From positions 1,054,001 to 1,118,000 of the forward strand of contig CAVYMJ010000006.1 of the NCBI GenBank assembly GCA_963769585.1: DNA of 64,000 bases, written 5' to 3'. This document shows positions 16,502 to 25,638 of the stretch, one piece after another. Every line of letters starts with the position of its first letter. The first letter of the stretch is position 1. The translations under genes were made by a program, and so were the position numbers. Source of the DNA: SSC3 sp963769585 (lineage in GTDB: Bacteria > Actinomycetota > Actinomycetes > Propionibacteriales > Nocardioidaceae). The notes under the pieces are model-generated. The model saw only the letters and a program-made list of their open reading frames with translations, was not told where the DNA came from and did not search any database.

Positions 16502-17911
16502 GTGTTCAGCAGGTCCTCGCAGCGGTGGTCGGTCGCGGTCATCGGTTCTGGGCTGGTCGCGATGTCGCTCCTAGCGGGCTGTTCCAGCGACGCCGACCCG
16601 CGGCCGCGGCCGACGCCGAGCACCACCGCCCCGACCACCCCGACCGCTGTCGAGCTGCGCCTCGCGGTGTACGGCGACGACGCGACCGTCTCTACCTACC
16701 GGCGGATCGCGGCTGCCTACACCGCAGCGCACCCCGAGGTCACCTTCGAGCTCACCTCGACGTCGGACGCCTCGGCCGGTGCCGAGTCCGCGCTCGGTGC
16801 GATTGCGACCGGCACGAACCCCCCGGACGTCTTCCTGCTCGACGTCGACCATCTGCCGGCTGTGGTGGAGGCCGACGCGGTACAGCCGGTCAACGAGCTC
16901 CTCGAGGCTCGCGGAATCCCGTTCGGGGACGGGATCCAGCGCACCGGGCTGACTGCGTTCTCGGCGAACAACGTGCTGGCCTGCATGCCCAACGACGTGT
17001 CCCCGCTGGTGATGTTCTACAACACGCGCCTGGTCAAGCCCCAGCGCCTCCAGCTCGAGGACGACTCTGTGGTCGGCCCGATCGACCAGGGCTGGACGTG
17101 GGAAGCCTTCCTCGCGGCCGCCGACCAGGCAGTTCGACGCGGGGCGAGCGAGGGCGCCCGAGGCACCTACCTCCCGTTCGACCTGGCCACCCTGTCACCG
17201 TTCCTGCTCTCCGCCGGCGGCAACGTCGTGGACGACGAGCGCGCGCCGACCCGGCTCGGACTCTCCGACGGCGGCACCCGGGACGCCCTGAAGCAGCTGG
17301 CAGTGCTGACCAGGGACCGGCAACTGACCCTCAGCCCCTCGCAGGTGGAGGCCACGTCGGCGCTGACCTGGTTCATGCAGGGCAGGCTCGGCCTCCTGGT
17401 GGGCACGCGGGCGCTGGTCCCCACCTTGCGCGAGGCGTCTGACCTGAGCTTCGACGTGGCCCCGCTGCCACGCCTGGACTCCACCGTGACGACCTCGACG
17501 ATGAATGCCTACTGCATAGCCAAGACCAGCGAGCACATCGACGCCGCCGCGGACTTCATCGCGTACGCGGTCGACGGGGACGGTGCCAGGATCGCTGCGG
17601 ACTCCGGCGCCATGGTGCCCTCCTCCCTCGACGTACTGAACTCCGAGGAGTTCCTTCAGCCGGGTCTGCAGCCCAGGAGCAGCAGAGTGTTCGGGGAGGG
17701 AGCACGCCGTTCGGTGCCCACCCCCTACTCGACGCATTGGCTCTCCGCGGCCGCGTCGGTGACCGAGGTTCTCAAGCAGGTTCTGTACGGCCGCGGTCTG
17801 GACGTCACGAGCGAGTCGACTCCCGCGCTCGATGAGCTGCTCTCCCTCGCGGACGAGGCTTCGCAGGCGATCTTCAGCCCACCCGAGCCGACCGAGACCC
17901 CCACGCCCTGA
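16502..17911 (+). CDS. extracellular solute-binding lipoprotein
   Basis: 469 residues. The lipobox SLLAGC ends the signal peptide, then a Pro/Thr linker precedes a family-1 type solute-binding domain (LRLAVYGDDATVSTYRRIAAAYTAAHPEV, PPDVFLLDVDHLP, GWTWEAFLAAADQA). This is the pattern of sugar-binding proteins of ABC importers. No permease or ATPase gene is beside it, so its partners must be elsewhere, or it acts as a sensor. The long open frame starts far upstream inside the opposite-strand lipoprotein gene. The GTG at 16502 is chosen because AGGGGAG precedes it and the signal peptide begins there. Confidence 0.82.
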   Translation: MFSRSSQRWSVAVIGSGLVAMSLLAGCSSDADPRPRPTPSTTAPTTPTAVELRLAVYGDDATVSTYRRIAAAYTAAHPEVTFELTSTSDASAGAESALGAIATGTNPPDVFLLDVDHLPAVVEADAVQPVNELLEARGIPFGDGIQRTGLTAFSANNVLACMPNDVSPLVMFYNTRLVKPQRLQLEDDSVVGPIDQGWTWEAFLAAADQAVRRGASEGARGTYLPFDLATLSPFLLSAGGNVVDDERAPTRLGLSDGGTRDALKQLAVLTRDRQLTLSPSQVEATSALTWFMQGRLGLLVGTRALVPTLREASDLSFDVAPLPRLDSTVTTSTMNAYCIAKTSEHIDAAADFIAYAVDGDGARIAADSGAMVPSSLDVLNSEEFLQPGLQPRSSRVFGEGARRSVPTPYSTHWLSAAASVTEVLKQVLYGRGLDVTSESTPALDELLSLADEASQAIFSPPEPTETPTP

Positions 17912-17920
17912 CGCAGCGCG

Positions 17921-19183
17921 TCAGGAAGGCTCCTCCGGTTCCGCCGAGATCGCCTCGGTGAGCAGCGCAGCGGTGAGCTCGACCTGCCAGGCTCGTGCCC
18001 CCATGGCGACCAGGCGCGCAGCGACACGGTCTGCCAGGTCGCCGTCGCCCTCGGGTGGCTCCCACAGGACCCGCCGGACATGGTCGGGCGAGAGGATGTT
18101 CTCGGTTGGCAGGTTCAGCTCGTCGGACAGGGCCGCCATCGCCGCTCGCGCATGAGACAGGCGTGCTGCCGCGACGGGGTCCTTGTCCGCCCAGGTCCTC
18201 GGCGGCGGCGGACCGTCGTACCGAGCCGCCAGCTGGGGGAGCTCGGCGTCGGGTAGCGAACGTGCTTCCCGCAGGGCCGTCAGCCACTGGGTGGAGTAGC
18301 GCTCGGCGCCGCGGCCGTGGAAGCCCTGAAGACCCAGCAGGGTGGCGCGGTCCTGGGGCAAGGCGTTGGCTGCCTCGACGATGGCGCTGTCAGGGATGAT
18401 CCGGCCCGGTGTGACATCGCGCTGGGAGGCGATCGCGTCGCGCGTCTCCCAGAGCGCCCGGACCGCAGCCAGCGCGCGGCGCCCGCGGACCCGGTGCAGG
18501 CCCGACGTACGCCGCCACGGGTCTGGCCTCAGGCCGCTGGGCTCTGCCGTGATCAGGTGCTCGAACTCCTGGCGCGCCCACTCGGCCTTGCCCGTCTCGT
18601 CCAGCTCCTGCCCCAAGGCGTCGCGCAACTCGATGAGCACCTCGACGTCCAGGGCGGCGTACTCCAGCCAGGGGCCCGGGAGCGGGCGGGTGGACCAGTC
18701 GACGGCGGAGTGCTCCTTGCGCATGCTGCGCCCCAGGATCGTCTCCACCAACGTCGCCAGGCCCACACGCGGGTAGCCGAGCAGTCGCCCGGCGAGCTCG
18801 GTGTCGAAGAGCGACGAGGGGCGCAGCCCGAGCTCGGTCAGACACGGCAGGTCCTGCGACGCGGCGTGCAGGATCCATTCGGACCCTTCGAGGGCGTCCT
18901 GGAGAGCAGTGAGGTCCCCGAACGGGATCGGGTCGACGAGTGCGGTGCCGGCGCCATCACGGCGCAGCTGCACCAGGTAGGCGCGAGCGCTGTACCGGTA
19001 GCCCGAGGCCCGCTCCGCGTCGATCGCGACGGGGCCCGAGCCTGCCTTGAAGGCAGCTACGACCTCGGCAAGCCGGACCTCGTCGTCCACGACACTGGTA
19101 AGCCCCTCGCGGAGCTCCAGCAGTGGCGCAGGTTCGGGGGGCTCGGCCTCGGGGGTGGCGGTGGTCTCTTCCGGGTCAGCCAT
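17921..19183 (-). CDS. rnd: ribonuclease D-like 3'-5' exonuclease
   Basis: About 420 residues with an N-terminal DEDD exonuclease domain and C-terminal HRDC-like domains. Exo I is AIDAERASGYRYS, Exo II HAASQDLPCL supplies the second Asp, and Exo III Y-A-A-L-D supplies the last Tyr and Asp. The HRDC region (RVRGRRALAAVRALWETRDAIA, PGRIIPDSAIVEAA) follows near 230-310. It would trim RNA 3' ends in the cytoplasm. Its ATG shares one base with the TGA of the upstream DUF3000 gene (TGATG), so the two are coupled; this order is common in actinobacteria. A TTG three bases upstream is the less likely start. Confidence 0.87.
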   Translation of the reverse strand: MADPEETTATPEAEPPEPAPLLELREGLTSVVDDEVRLAEVVAAFKAGSGPVAIDAERASGYRYSARAYLVQLRRDGAGTALVDPIPFGDLTALQDALEGSEWILHAASQDLPCLTELGLRPSSLFDTELAGRLLGYPRVGLATLVETILGRSMRKEHSAVDWSTRPLPGPWLEYAALDVEVLIELRDALGQELDETGKAEWARQEFEHLITAEPSGLRPDPWRRTSGLHRVRGRRALAAVRALWETRDAIASQRDVTPGRIIPDSAIVEAANALPQDRATLLGLQGFHGRGAERYSTQWLTALREARSLPDAELPQLAARYDGPPPPRTWADKDPVAAARLSHARAAMAALSDELNLPTENILSPDHVRRVLWEPPEGDGDLADRVAARLVAMGARAWQVELTAALLTEAISAEPEEPS

Positions 19184-19782
19184 CAAGTCGCGCCGCGCTG
19201 TCCTCGGCGGCTCGGAAGGGACGTGACCCCCTCAGGGACGGGTGGCAGCCCGCTCGCCGTACACATCAGCTCGCCCCAAGCCTCCACATGCAGGCTGATG
19301 TCCCCGACCGGCGTCCACGAGGCGCGGATCTCCAGCTGGGCGGTGGAGGACTCGTCGGCCATCCCGCCGAAGCTTTCAGAGGCCACCTTGGTGACGGTCC
19401 CCGAGGGAGCCAGGTACTCGGCGCCGTGGGCCTCCAGTGCGTCGGTCAGCCAGGACCAGGCGACCTCACCCGCCAGTGGGTCGTTGGCGATCTCTGGGTC
19501 GATCTCGGCGCGGGCGTAGGCAACACAACGGAAGGTGCCGGCCCAGGCGTCGTTACCGGCTGGGTCGTGCAGCAGGACGATGCGTCCCGTGCCGACGTCC
19601 TCACCGTCGACCGTGACATCGGCCGAGAGCGCAGACGCGAACGGCGCGATGCGCTGAGGCGCCGGCATCTCCTCGCAGAGGATCTCCGGCCGGAGCCGTG
19701 CAGCCCGCATCTGGGCGACGGCCGTCTGGAACTCAAGAGGCGCGGCCGCGGCATCCACACGGGGCTGTTGACGTGTGGCCAT
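19183..19782 (-). CDS. DUF3000-family protein
   Basis: 199 residues matching the actinobacterial DUF3000 family, usually encoded between hemE and an RNase D gene as here. The fold appears mixed alpha/beta, with the conserved-looking segments FQTAVAQMRAARLRPEI and VVLLHDPAGN-like IVLLHDPAGNDAW. The function is unknown. The stop codon overlaps the rnd start, so the pair is probably cotranslated; divergence from hemE leaves only about 60 bp for both promoters. TAGTCT sits 6 nt before the ATG. Confidence 0.8.
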   Translation of the reverse strand: MATRQQPRVDAAAAPLEFQTAVAQMRAARLRPEILCEEMPAPQRIAPFASALSADVTVDGEDVGTGRIVLLHDPAGNDAWAGTFRCVAYARAEIDPEIANDPLAGEVAWSWLTDALEAHGAEYLAPSGTVTKVASESFGGMADESSTAQLEIRASWTPVGDISLHVEAWGELMCTASGLPPVPEGVTSLPSRRGQRGAT

Positions 19783-19788
19783 GACCTC

Positions 19789-19794
19789 AGACTA
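19789..19794 (-). promoter_or_regulatory. -10 hexamer of DUF3000-rnd operon
   Basis: TAGTCT on the minus strand, 6 nt before the ATG at 19782. Confidence 0.5.
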
Positions 19795-19843
19795 GGCCGC
19801 GGAGTGCCAACCGGTGACTCGACACGCTCTCTGACCTGGGAAG

Positions 19844-20893
19844 ATGGGTTCCGTGCCAGTCGATCCCGCCGTCCGCGACTCCGCGTTCCTCCGTGCCGCC
19901 CGTGGGGAGCCCGTGCCCCATACCCCGGTCTGGTTCATGCGGCAGGCGGGGAGGTCGTTGCCGGAGTACCTCAAGATTCGCGAGGGCATCGGCATGCTCG
20001 AGTCGTGTATGCGCGCTGACCTCATCACCGAGATCACCCTCCAGCCGGTTCGTCGGTACGGCGTCGACGCGGCCATCTTCTTCTCCGACATCGTGCTTCC
20101 GCTGAAGGCGGTCGGAGTGGACCTGGACATCGTCCCCGGGGTCGGTCCGGTGGTGGCCAGCCCGGTGCGGACGCTGGAGGACGTGGCAGCGATCCCGGAG
20201 CTGACCCCCGACCACGTCCCCTTCATCAGCGCCGCGGTCGGGGAGCTGGTGGACGAGCTGGGAGCCACCCCGCTCATCGGCTTCGCGGGGGCGCCCTTCA
20301 CGGTGGCGTCGTACCTGATCGAGGGCGGCCCCTCCAAGGAGCACGCCAAGACCAAGGCGATGATGTACGGCGCCCCCGAGCTCTGGGACGCCCTGATGAC
20401 CAAGATCGCGGCCATCTCCGCGGCGTACCTGAAGGTCCAGGCCGCCGCCGGCGCGAGCGCCGTCCAGCTCTTCGACTCATGGGCCGGGGCGGTGAACCCG
20501 GCCGACTACGAGCGGTTCGTGATGCCCTACTCGGCCAGGGTGCTCTCCGCGGCGGCCGGGCTCGGGATCCCGCGGATCCACTTCGGGGTGGGAACCGGCG
20601 AGCTGCTCGGGCTGATGGGGGCCGCGGGTGCCGACGTCGTCGGAGTGGACTGGCGGGTGCCGCTGGCTGATGGCATCGCCCGGGTGGGCGGCCGCGCGGT
20701 GCAGGGCAACCTGGACCCGTCGCTGGTCTTCGCCCCGACCGAGGTGATGCTCGACCGGGCTGGCGCGATCATCGAGGCCGGCCACGCTGCCAGCGGCCAC
20801 ATCTTCAACCTCGGCCACGGTGTGCTCCCGTCGACCGACCCGGACCAGCTGGCCAGGCTCACCGACTTCGTGCAGGGCTACCGGATCCGCTAG
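19844..20893 (+). CDS. hemE: uroporphyrinogen decarboxylase HemE
   Basis: 349 residues. It converts uroporphyrinogen III to coproporphyrinogen III in the cytoplasm. The N-terminal signature PVWFMRQAGRSLPEY is intact, as are FFSDIVLP, GFAGAPFTVASYLIEGG and the C-terminal FNLGHGVLPSTD. The start is given as ATG 19844, but the in-frame GTG at 19853 fits a leaderless start 7 nt after a GAAGAT hexamer. The stop codon shares a CTAG with the stop of the convergent lipoprotein gene. It heads a heme cluster with hemY and hemQ downstream. Confidence 0.95.
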   Translation: MGSVPVDPAVRDSAFLRAARGEPVPHTPVWFMRQAGRSLPEYLKIREGIGMLESCMRADLITEITLQPVRRYGVDAAIFFSDIVLPLKAVGVDLDIVPGVGPVVASPVRTLEDVAAIPELTPDHVPFISAAVGELVDELGATPLIGFAGAPFTVASYLIEGGPSKEHAKTKAMMYGAPELWDALMTKIAAISAAYLKVQAAAGASAVQLFDSWAGAVNPADYERFVMPYSARVLSAAAGLGIPRIHFGVGTGELLGLMGAAGADVVGVDWRVPLADGIARVGGRAVQGNLDPSLVFAPTEVMLDRAGAIIEAGHAASGHIFNLGHGVLPSTDPDQLARLTDFVQGYRIR

Positions 20894-21825
20894 ACGGCTG
20901 CGTCCACCGGCGTCGTACGGCGGCGCCTGCGCAGCGCCAGCCACGCCGGGACTCCGGCCAGGGCGCCCAGCACCGCGAAGGGGATGACGGCGCCCACCAC
21001 GGTTGCCGCTACCAGTGCTACGTCGCTCAGGGCGTTCCAGCCGCCCCCCAACCCTGTGAAGAAGCCGGCGCCCGCGAGCGGGTCGTCCTTCTTGGGCTTG
21101 GCCCCCGGAGTCTGCAAGGTCACCGTGATCGTGCCCAGCGACGTCTGGTCGCGGAGGTACTTCTGCTGCGCCTTGGCCGACTCGAGCTGTGCCTCGCGCT
21201 GGGCGATCTCGGACTCGAGCCGGATCAGGGTGTCGATGTCAGACGTCTGGGACAGGAACTTGCGGAGCCGTTGCAGGCTGATCTCCTGCGTCCTGATCCG
21301 CGACTCCACGTCGATGACCTCGGTGGTGACGTCCTCGGCCGTGGTGTGCGCCTCGCGCACCGTGGTGAAGGTCGGGAACGCGGCGATGACGTCGTTGAAG
21401 TGGCCGATCGGCACGCGCAGCGTCAGCCGGGAGCTGGTGGTCCCACCCTTGGGGGTGTTGAAGGTCGCCTCGTCGGACACATACCCGCCGTACCGTCCCA
21501 GGAGCCTGTCGATCTGGTTGCGGACCTCGGCGAGGTCGTCGTCGACGACGGTGACTGTGCCGGTGGCGATGACCGCGCGCGTCTGCACGGCGGCTCGGCC
21601 CGCTTTGCCGGGGGTGGCCGGGCCGTCCTCATCGCGGGTCAGGGTCGCGCCGTTGTCGGCACCGTCCAGCTGGCTGTCGGCCAGCCGGCCGGCCGACTCG
21701 CGGTCCCCGACGCTGAGGGAGTCGTTGCTCCCCGAGCTGCAGCCGGCCAGTGCCAGCAGGGTCAGGGCGGCGGTGGCCGCGGCTCGGGTTCGCAGGGTGC
21801 TCATGCCGGTTGTGACGCACTGCAT
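20890..21825 (-). CDS. DUF4349-family lipoprotein
   Basis: 311 residues. The signal peptide leads to the lipobox LALAGC, then a Ser-rich linker and a DUF4349-like exported domain with a long coiled coil (EVIDVESRIRTQEISLQRLRKFL…DTLIRLESEIAQREAQLE in outline). A C-terminal membrane helix (LVAATVVGAVIPFAVLGALAG) and basic tail follow. It is therefore anchored at both ends. An internal ATG at 21804 is an alternative start; GGAGG lies about 12 nt before the 21825 start. It overlaps hemE tail to tail by 4 bp. The function is unknown. Confidence 0.78.
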   Translation of the reverse strand: MQCVTTGMSTLRTRAAATAALTLLALAGCSSGSNDSLSVGDRESAGRLADSQLDGADNGATLTRDEDGPATPGKAGRAAVQTRAVIATGTVTVVDDDLAEVRNQIDRLLGRYGGYVSDEATFNTPKGGTTSSRLTLRVPIGHFNDVIAAFPTFTTVREAHTTAEDVTTEVIDVESRIRTQEISLQRLRKFLSQTSDIDTLIRLESEIAQREAQLESAKAQQKYLRDQTSLGTITVTLQTPGAKPKKDDPLAGAGFFTGLGGGWNALSDVALVAATVVGAVIPFAVLGALAGVPAWLALRRRRRTTPVDAAV

Positions 21826-21881
21826 GGCCGCCTGGTTCCTCCCAGGTGGTGAACCCCGCGACTATTTGCGACTGTGGACCC

Positions 21882-23303
21882 ATGCCGTCCGCTCGCCGTG
21901 CCTCGCAGCAGCTTCCGCGGCACGTCGTGGTCATCGGCGCCGGGATCAGCGGTCTGGCCGCCGCCGCGGAGCTACGTCGCGTGGCCCCGACGCTGGCGGT
22001 GACCGTCCTCGAGGCGAGCCCCGAGATCGGGGGCAAGCTCAAGCTGGCCGAGGTCGGCGGGGTGACGGTCGACGTCGGCGCCGAGGCGATGCTGTTCCGC
22101 CGCCCCGAGGGAGTCACCCTGGCCGCCGACGCTGGCCTGCCGCTCGTCCACCCCGCGGTGACCCAGGCGAGCATCTGGTCACGCGGCCGGATGCGCCCGA
22201 TGCCGCGGTCGGTGATGGGGGTGCCGTTCGACCACAAGGACCTGGTCGAGTCCGGACTGCTGTCCCGCGCCGGTGCCGCCCGGGCCGCGCTCGACCAGGT
22301 GCTCCCGGCCACCCGGCTCGGCGACAGCGATGTCAGCGTCGGCTGGTTGATCGAGGAGCGGTTCGGCAAGGAGCTGCTCGACCGGCTGGTCGAGCCGCTG
22401 CTCGGAGGCGTGTACGCCGGGCACGCCCGGGAGATCTCGGCCCGGGCCGCCGTACCTCAGGTGGTCGCGCTGCTCGACCGGGACAGGTCCCTCACCAGAG
22501 CCGCGGCGACGGCCCGAGGGGATGGCGAGAGCAGCGCGCCGGTCTTCGCCGGCATCGAGGGCGGGCTTGGCCGGCTCCCGCAGGCCGTGGTGGAGCAGTT
22601 CGGACTCACCGTCCGGACCAGCGCCACCGTCCGCGACCTGGCTCGTGCCGGCGGCGGCGGCTGGAACCTGGTGGTCGGCTCAGCTGCCGACCCGGAGGTG
22701 ATCCACGCCGATGCCGTCATCGTGGCCACCCCGGCGGCCGCCAGCGCCCGGCTGCTCCGCGATGTCGCCCCGGACGCAGCCCTGGAGCTCGCCCGGATCG
22801 AGGCCGCGTCGATGGCGATCGTGACGATGGCCTTCCGGGCCCGCGACCTGCCCGACACCCAGGGGAGCGGCTTCCTGGTGCCGCCGATCGAGGGTCGGGC
22901 GGTCAAGGCCGCGACGTACTCCTTCGCCAAGTGGGACTGGGTCCGCAAGGCCAGCGACGACCTCCTGGTGCTGCGCACCTCGCTGGGCCGGCACCGTGAG
23001 GAGGAAACCCTGCAGGTCACCGACTCCGAGCTCGTCGAGCAGTCGGTGCACGACCTCTCGGACGCGATCGGGCTGTCGGTCCGCCCGGTGGACTCGCTGG
23101 TGCAGCGGTGGGGCGGAGGTCTGCCGCAGTACACCGTCGGCCACCTGGAGCGGGTAGCCCGGATCCGTTCAGCAGTGGCCAAGCAGCCCGCGCTGGCGGT
23201 CGCCGGCGCGACGTACGACGGCCTGGGCATTCCCGCCTGCATCGCCTCCGCGCACGCGGCGACGGCCCAGGTACTGGCCACGCTGGACGCACTGGGAGAA
23301 TGA
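21882..23303 (+). CDS. hemY: coproporphyrinogen III oxidase HemY/CgoX
   Basis: About 473 residues of the HemY-type flavoprotein family. The FAD motif VVVIGAGISGLAAAAELRR is near the N-terminus and LEASPEIGGKLK follows. The C-terminal FAD-binding part includes VGHLERVARIR and ATYDGLGIPACI. In actinobacteria, which use the coproporphyrin-dependent route, this enzyme oxidises coproporphyrinogen III to coproporphyrin III. HemQ, next to it with a 4-bp gap, supports that assignment. ATG 21882 is preferred to the GTG 36 nt upstream, whose extra residues are unlike the family. Confidence 0.92.
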   Translation: MPSARRASQQLPRHVVVIGAGISGLAAAAELRRVAPTLAVTVLEASPEIGGKLKLAEVGGVTVDVGAEAMLFRRPEGVTLAADAGLPLVHPAVTQASIWSRGRMRPMPRSVMGVPFDHKDLVESGLLSRAGAARAALDQVLPATRLGDSDVSVGWLIEERFGKELLDRLVEPLLGGVYAGHAREISARAAVPQVVALLDRDRSLTRAAATARGDGESSAPVFAGIEGGLGRLPQAVVEQFGLTVRTSATVRDLARAGGGGWNLVVGSAADPEVIHADAVIVATPAAASARLLRDVAPDAALELARIEAASMAIVTMAFRARDLPDTQGSGFLVPPIEGRAVKAATYSFAKWDWVRKASDDLLVLRTSLGRHREEETLQVTDSELVEQSVHDLSDAIGLSVRPVDSLVQRWGGGLPQYTVGHLERVARIRSAVAKQPALAVAGATYDGLGIPACIASAHAATAQVLATLDALGE

Positions 23304-23307
23304 CGCC

Positions 23308-24018
23308 ATGACCGACCGACCCGCGAACAAGGGCAAGCTGGCCAAGGACCTCAACGACCAGGTCCGCTACACGATGTGGTCGGTCTTCCGCCTGCGCGCG
23401 CCGTTGGGCGACGGCGACCGAGGGGTCGAGGCGCGCGAGGTCGAGAAGCTCTTCGAGGAGCTAGCAGCCGACGACGTCACCCTGCGCGGCGTGTACGACG
23501 TCGCGGGGCTGCGGGCCGACGCCGACCTGATGATCTGGTGGCACTCGGAGTCGTCGGACAAGCTGCAGACGGCCTACCACCGCTTGCGCCGTACCGCGTT
23601 CGGCGGGAGGCTGGACCCGGTCTGGTCGCAGCTGGCCCTGCACCGGCCGGCGGAGTTCAACCGCTCGCACATCCCGTCTTTCCTGGCCGACGAGGTCGCC
23701 CGTGAGTACGTCTGTGTCTACCCCTTCGTCCGCTCCTACGAGTGGTACCTGCTGGAGGAGTCCGAGCGTCGCAGGCTTCTCGCCGAGCACGGCATGATGG
23801 CCCGCGACTACCCCGACGTACGCGCGAACACCGTGTCGTCGTTCGCCCTGGGCGACTACGAGTGGATGCTCGCCTTCGAGGCCGACGAGCTGCATCGCAT
23901 CGTCGACCTGATGCGGCACCTGCGCGGGTCGGAGACCCGCAGGCACGTCCGCGAAGAGGTCCCGTTCTACACCGGGCGCAGGCGGCCGATCGGCGCCCTG
24001 GTCGACGCTCTGCCGTAG
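23308..24018 (+). CDS. hemQ: coproheme decarboxylase HemQ/ChdC
   Basis: 236 residues of the chlorite-dismutase-like family. It decarboxylates two propionates of coproheme to form heme b. The conserved segment YVCVYPFVRSYEWYLL carries the Tyr positions needed for catalysis, and LLAEHGMMARDY holds the likely proximal heme His. GDYEWMLAFEADELHRIVDLMRHLR completes the C-terminal half. It follows hemY by 4 bp and is surely cotranscribed. The ferrochelatase gene of the pathway is not in the window. Confidence 0.93.
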   Translation: MTDRPANKGKLAKDLNDQVRYTMWSVFRLRAPLGDGDRGVEAREVEKLFEELAADDVTLRGVYDVAGLRADADLMIWWHSESSDKLQTAYHRLRRTAFGGRLDPVWSQLALHRPAEFNRSHIPSFLADEVAREYVCVYPFVRSYEWYLLEESERRRLLAEHGMMARDYPDVRANTVSSFALGDYEWMLAFEADELHRIVDLMRHLRGSETRRHVREEVPFYTGRRRPIGALVDALP

Positions 24019-24025
24019 GGCTCGT

Positions 24026-24439
24026 CTAGCTCGGCGACTCGGCCGGCTCGAGGGTCAGGCTGATCGAGTTGATGCAGAAGCGCTGATCGGTCGGAGTGCC
24101 GTAGCCCTCACCCTCGAACAGGTGCCCGAGGTGGGAGCCGCAGTTGGCGCAGCGCACCTCCACCCGCTTCATGCCGAAGGACCGGTCCTCGATGTACTCG
24201 ACCCGGTCCTCGGCCAGCGGCGCGTAGAACGACGGCCACCCGCAGTGCGAGTGGAACTTGGTGTCGGACCGGAACAGCTCGTGCTGGCAGGCACGGCAGC
24301 GGTAGACACCGGTCGTCTCGGTGTCGGTGTACTCACCGGCGAAGGCCCGCTCGGTGCCACCCTTGCGCAGGACGTCGTACTCCTGCTTGGAGAGCTGCTG
24401 GCGCCATTCCTCATCGGTCTTCTCGACTGCGTGTCCCAT
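24026..24439 (-). CDS. msrB: peptide-methionine (R)-S-oxide reductase MsrB
   Basis: 137 residues, the usual length for free-standing MsrB. Both zinc-binding CxxC pairs are present (CRAC, CANC), as are the HCGWPSF segment and the catalytic Cys in QRFCINS. It repairs R-methionine sulfoxide in cytoplasmic proteins. The start at 24439 is 7 nt after TACCGT, fitting a leaderless transcript; the much longer open frame upstream is spurious. It is convergent with hemQ. Confidence 0.95.
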   Translation of the reverse strand: MGHAVEKTDEEWRQQLSKQEYDVLRKGGTERAFAGEYTDTETTGVYRCRACQHELFRSDTKFHSHCGWPSFYAPLAEDRVEYIEDRSFGMKRVEVRCANCGSHLGHLFEGEGYGTPTDQRFCINSISLTLEPAESPS

Positions 24440-24446
24440 GAGCACC

Positions 24447-24452
24447 ACGGTA
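24447..24452 (-). promoter_or_regulatory. -10 hexamer of msrB
   Basis: TACCGT on the minus strand, 7 nt before the ATG at 24439. Confidence 0.5.
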
Positions 24453-24535
24453 GTCGGCGGGCGGAGCCGACTCACGCGCCCTGGCTTACGAACGGATGAC
24501 GTGCTCGCCCTCAAGGGTTTGTCGGCTGGCGTGGC

Positions 24536-24541
24536 TAGGGT
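24536..24541 (+). promoter_or_regulatory. -10 hexamer of Prim-PolC-like gene
   Basis: TAGGGT, 6 nt before the ATG at 24548. Confidence 0.5.
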
Positions 24542-24547
24542 GGCGCC

Positions 24548-25633
24548 ATGGCGACCCCAGCAGCCGAGCTCCAGGTCGGCGATCGGACAGTCCGGGTCAG
24601 CAGCCCGGACCGGGTGATCTACGAGGCCACCGAGCTGACCGAACAGGTCACCAAGGTGCAGGTCGCGCAGTACTACGTCGCGGTGGGCGACGGCATCCTG
24701 CGGGCACTGCGTGACCGGCCGACGGCGCTCGAGCGCTGGCCCAAGGGAGTCCGCGACGGGATGAAGCTGAGCACGGGGCTGGGCCAGCAGGGCGACGCCT
24801 TCTACCAGAAGCGGGTGCCCAAGGGAGCTCCTGACTACCTCGAGACCGCCACGGTGACCTTCCCCTCGGGGAGGACGGCCGAGGAGATCTGTCCGACCGA
24901 GCTGGCCGTGGTCGCGTGGTGTGCGCACATGGGCACGATCACGTTCCACCCCTGGCCGGTTCGTCGCGCCGACGTAGACCGCCCGGACGAACTACGGATC
25001 GACCTCGACCCCCAGCCGGGCACGACCTTCGCCGATGCGGCCCGGGTCGCGCTCGTGGCCCGCGACCTGCTCGGTGACGTCGGCCTGGTCGGGTGGCCCA
25101 AGACCAGCGGCAACCGCGGCGTGCACATCTACGTCCGGCTCGAGCCGCGCTGGGACTTCGTCGCCGTACGGCATGCCGCCATCGGGTTCGCCCGCGAGCT
25201 GGAGAAGCGTACGTACGGCGTGACCAGCGCCTGGTGGAAGGAAGAGCGCGGCGCGAACATCTTCGTCGACTTCAACCAGAACTCACGCGACCGCACCATC
25301 GCCTCGGCGTACTCGCTGCGCCCGATCAAGGGTGCCCCGGTCTCGACGCCGGTCGAGTGGGACGAGCTCACCTCGGTGGACCCCCGGCGCTTCAACCTGC
25401 ACACCGTCCCGGAGCGCTTCGCCGAGCGAGGGGACCTGATGGCCGGCATCGACGAGGCCGCCGGCAGCCTGGACGGTCTGCTCGCGCTGTACGAGGAGCA
25501 GATCGACTCGGGCCTGACCGACATGCCCTACCCACCTGACTACCCGAAGATGCCGGGCGAGCCGCCCAGGGTGCAGCCGAGCAAGAAGAACGAGGCGAAC
25601 TGGGACGCAGAGGGGAACCCGGTCGGGCACTGA
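24548..25633 (+). CDS. LigD-polymerase-domain protein (Prim-PolC-like)
   Basis: 361 residues of the archaeo-eukaryotic primase/LigD polymerase-domain type, here without ligase or nuclease domains. The metal-binding DxD motif is LRIDLDPQPG near 140, followed by the nucleotide-binding KTSGNRGVHIYV near 187 and the third Asp in IFVDFNQN near 240. It would fill short gaps with dNTPs or rNTPs. In mycobacteria the stand-alone paralogue encoded beside ligC works with LigC in base excision repair, and here ligC is the second gene away, convergent. No Ku gene is in view. Confidence 0.88.
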   Translation: MATPAAELQVGDRTVRVSSPDRVIYEATELTEQVTKVQVAQYYVAVGDGILRALRDRPTALERWPKGVRDGMKLSTGLGQQGDAFYQKRVPKGAPDYLETATVTFPSGRTAEEICPTELAVVAWCAHMGTITFHPWPVRRADVDRPDELRIDLDPQPGTTFADAARVALVARDLLGDVGLVGWPKTSGNRGVHIYVRLEPRWDFVAVRHAAIGFARELEKRTYGVTSAWWKEERGANIFVDFNQNSRDRTIASAYSLRPIKGAPVSTPVEWDELTSVDPRRFNLHTVPERFAERGDLMAGIDEAAGSLDGLLALYEEQIDSGLTDMPYPPDYPKMPGEPPRVQPSKKNEANWDAEGNPVGH

Positions 25634-25638
25634 CCGCC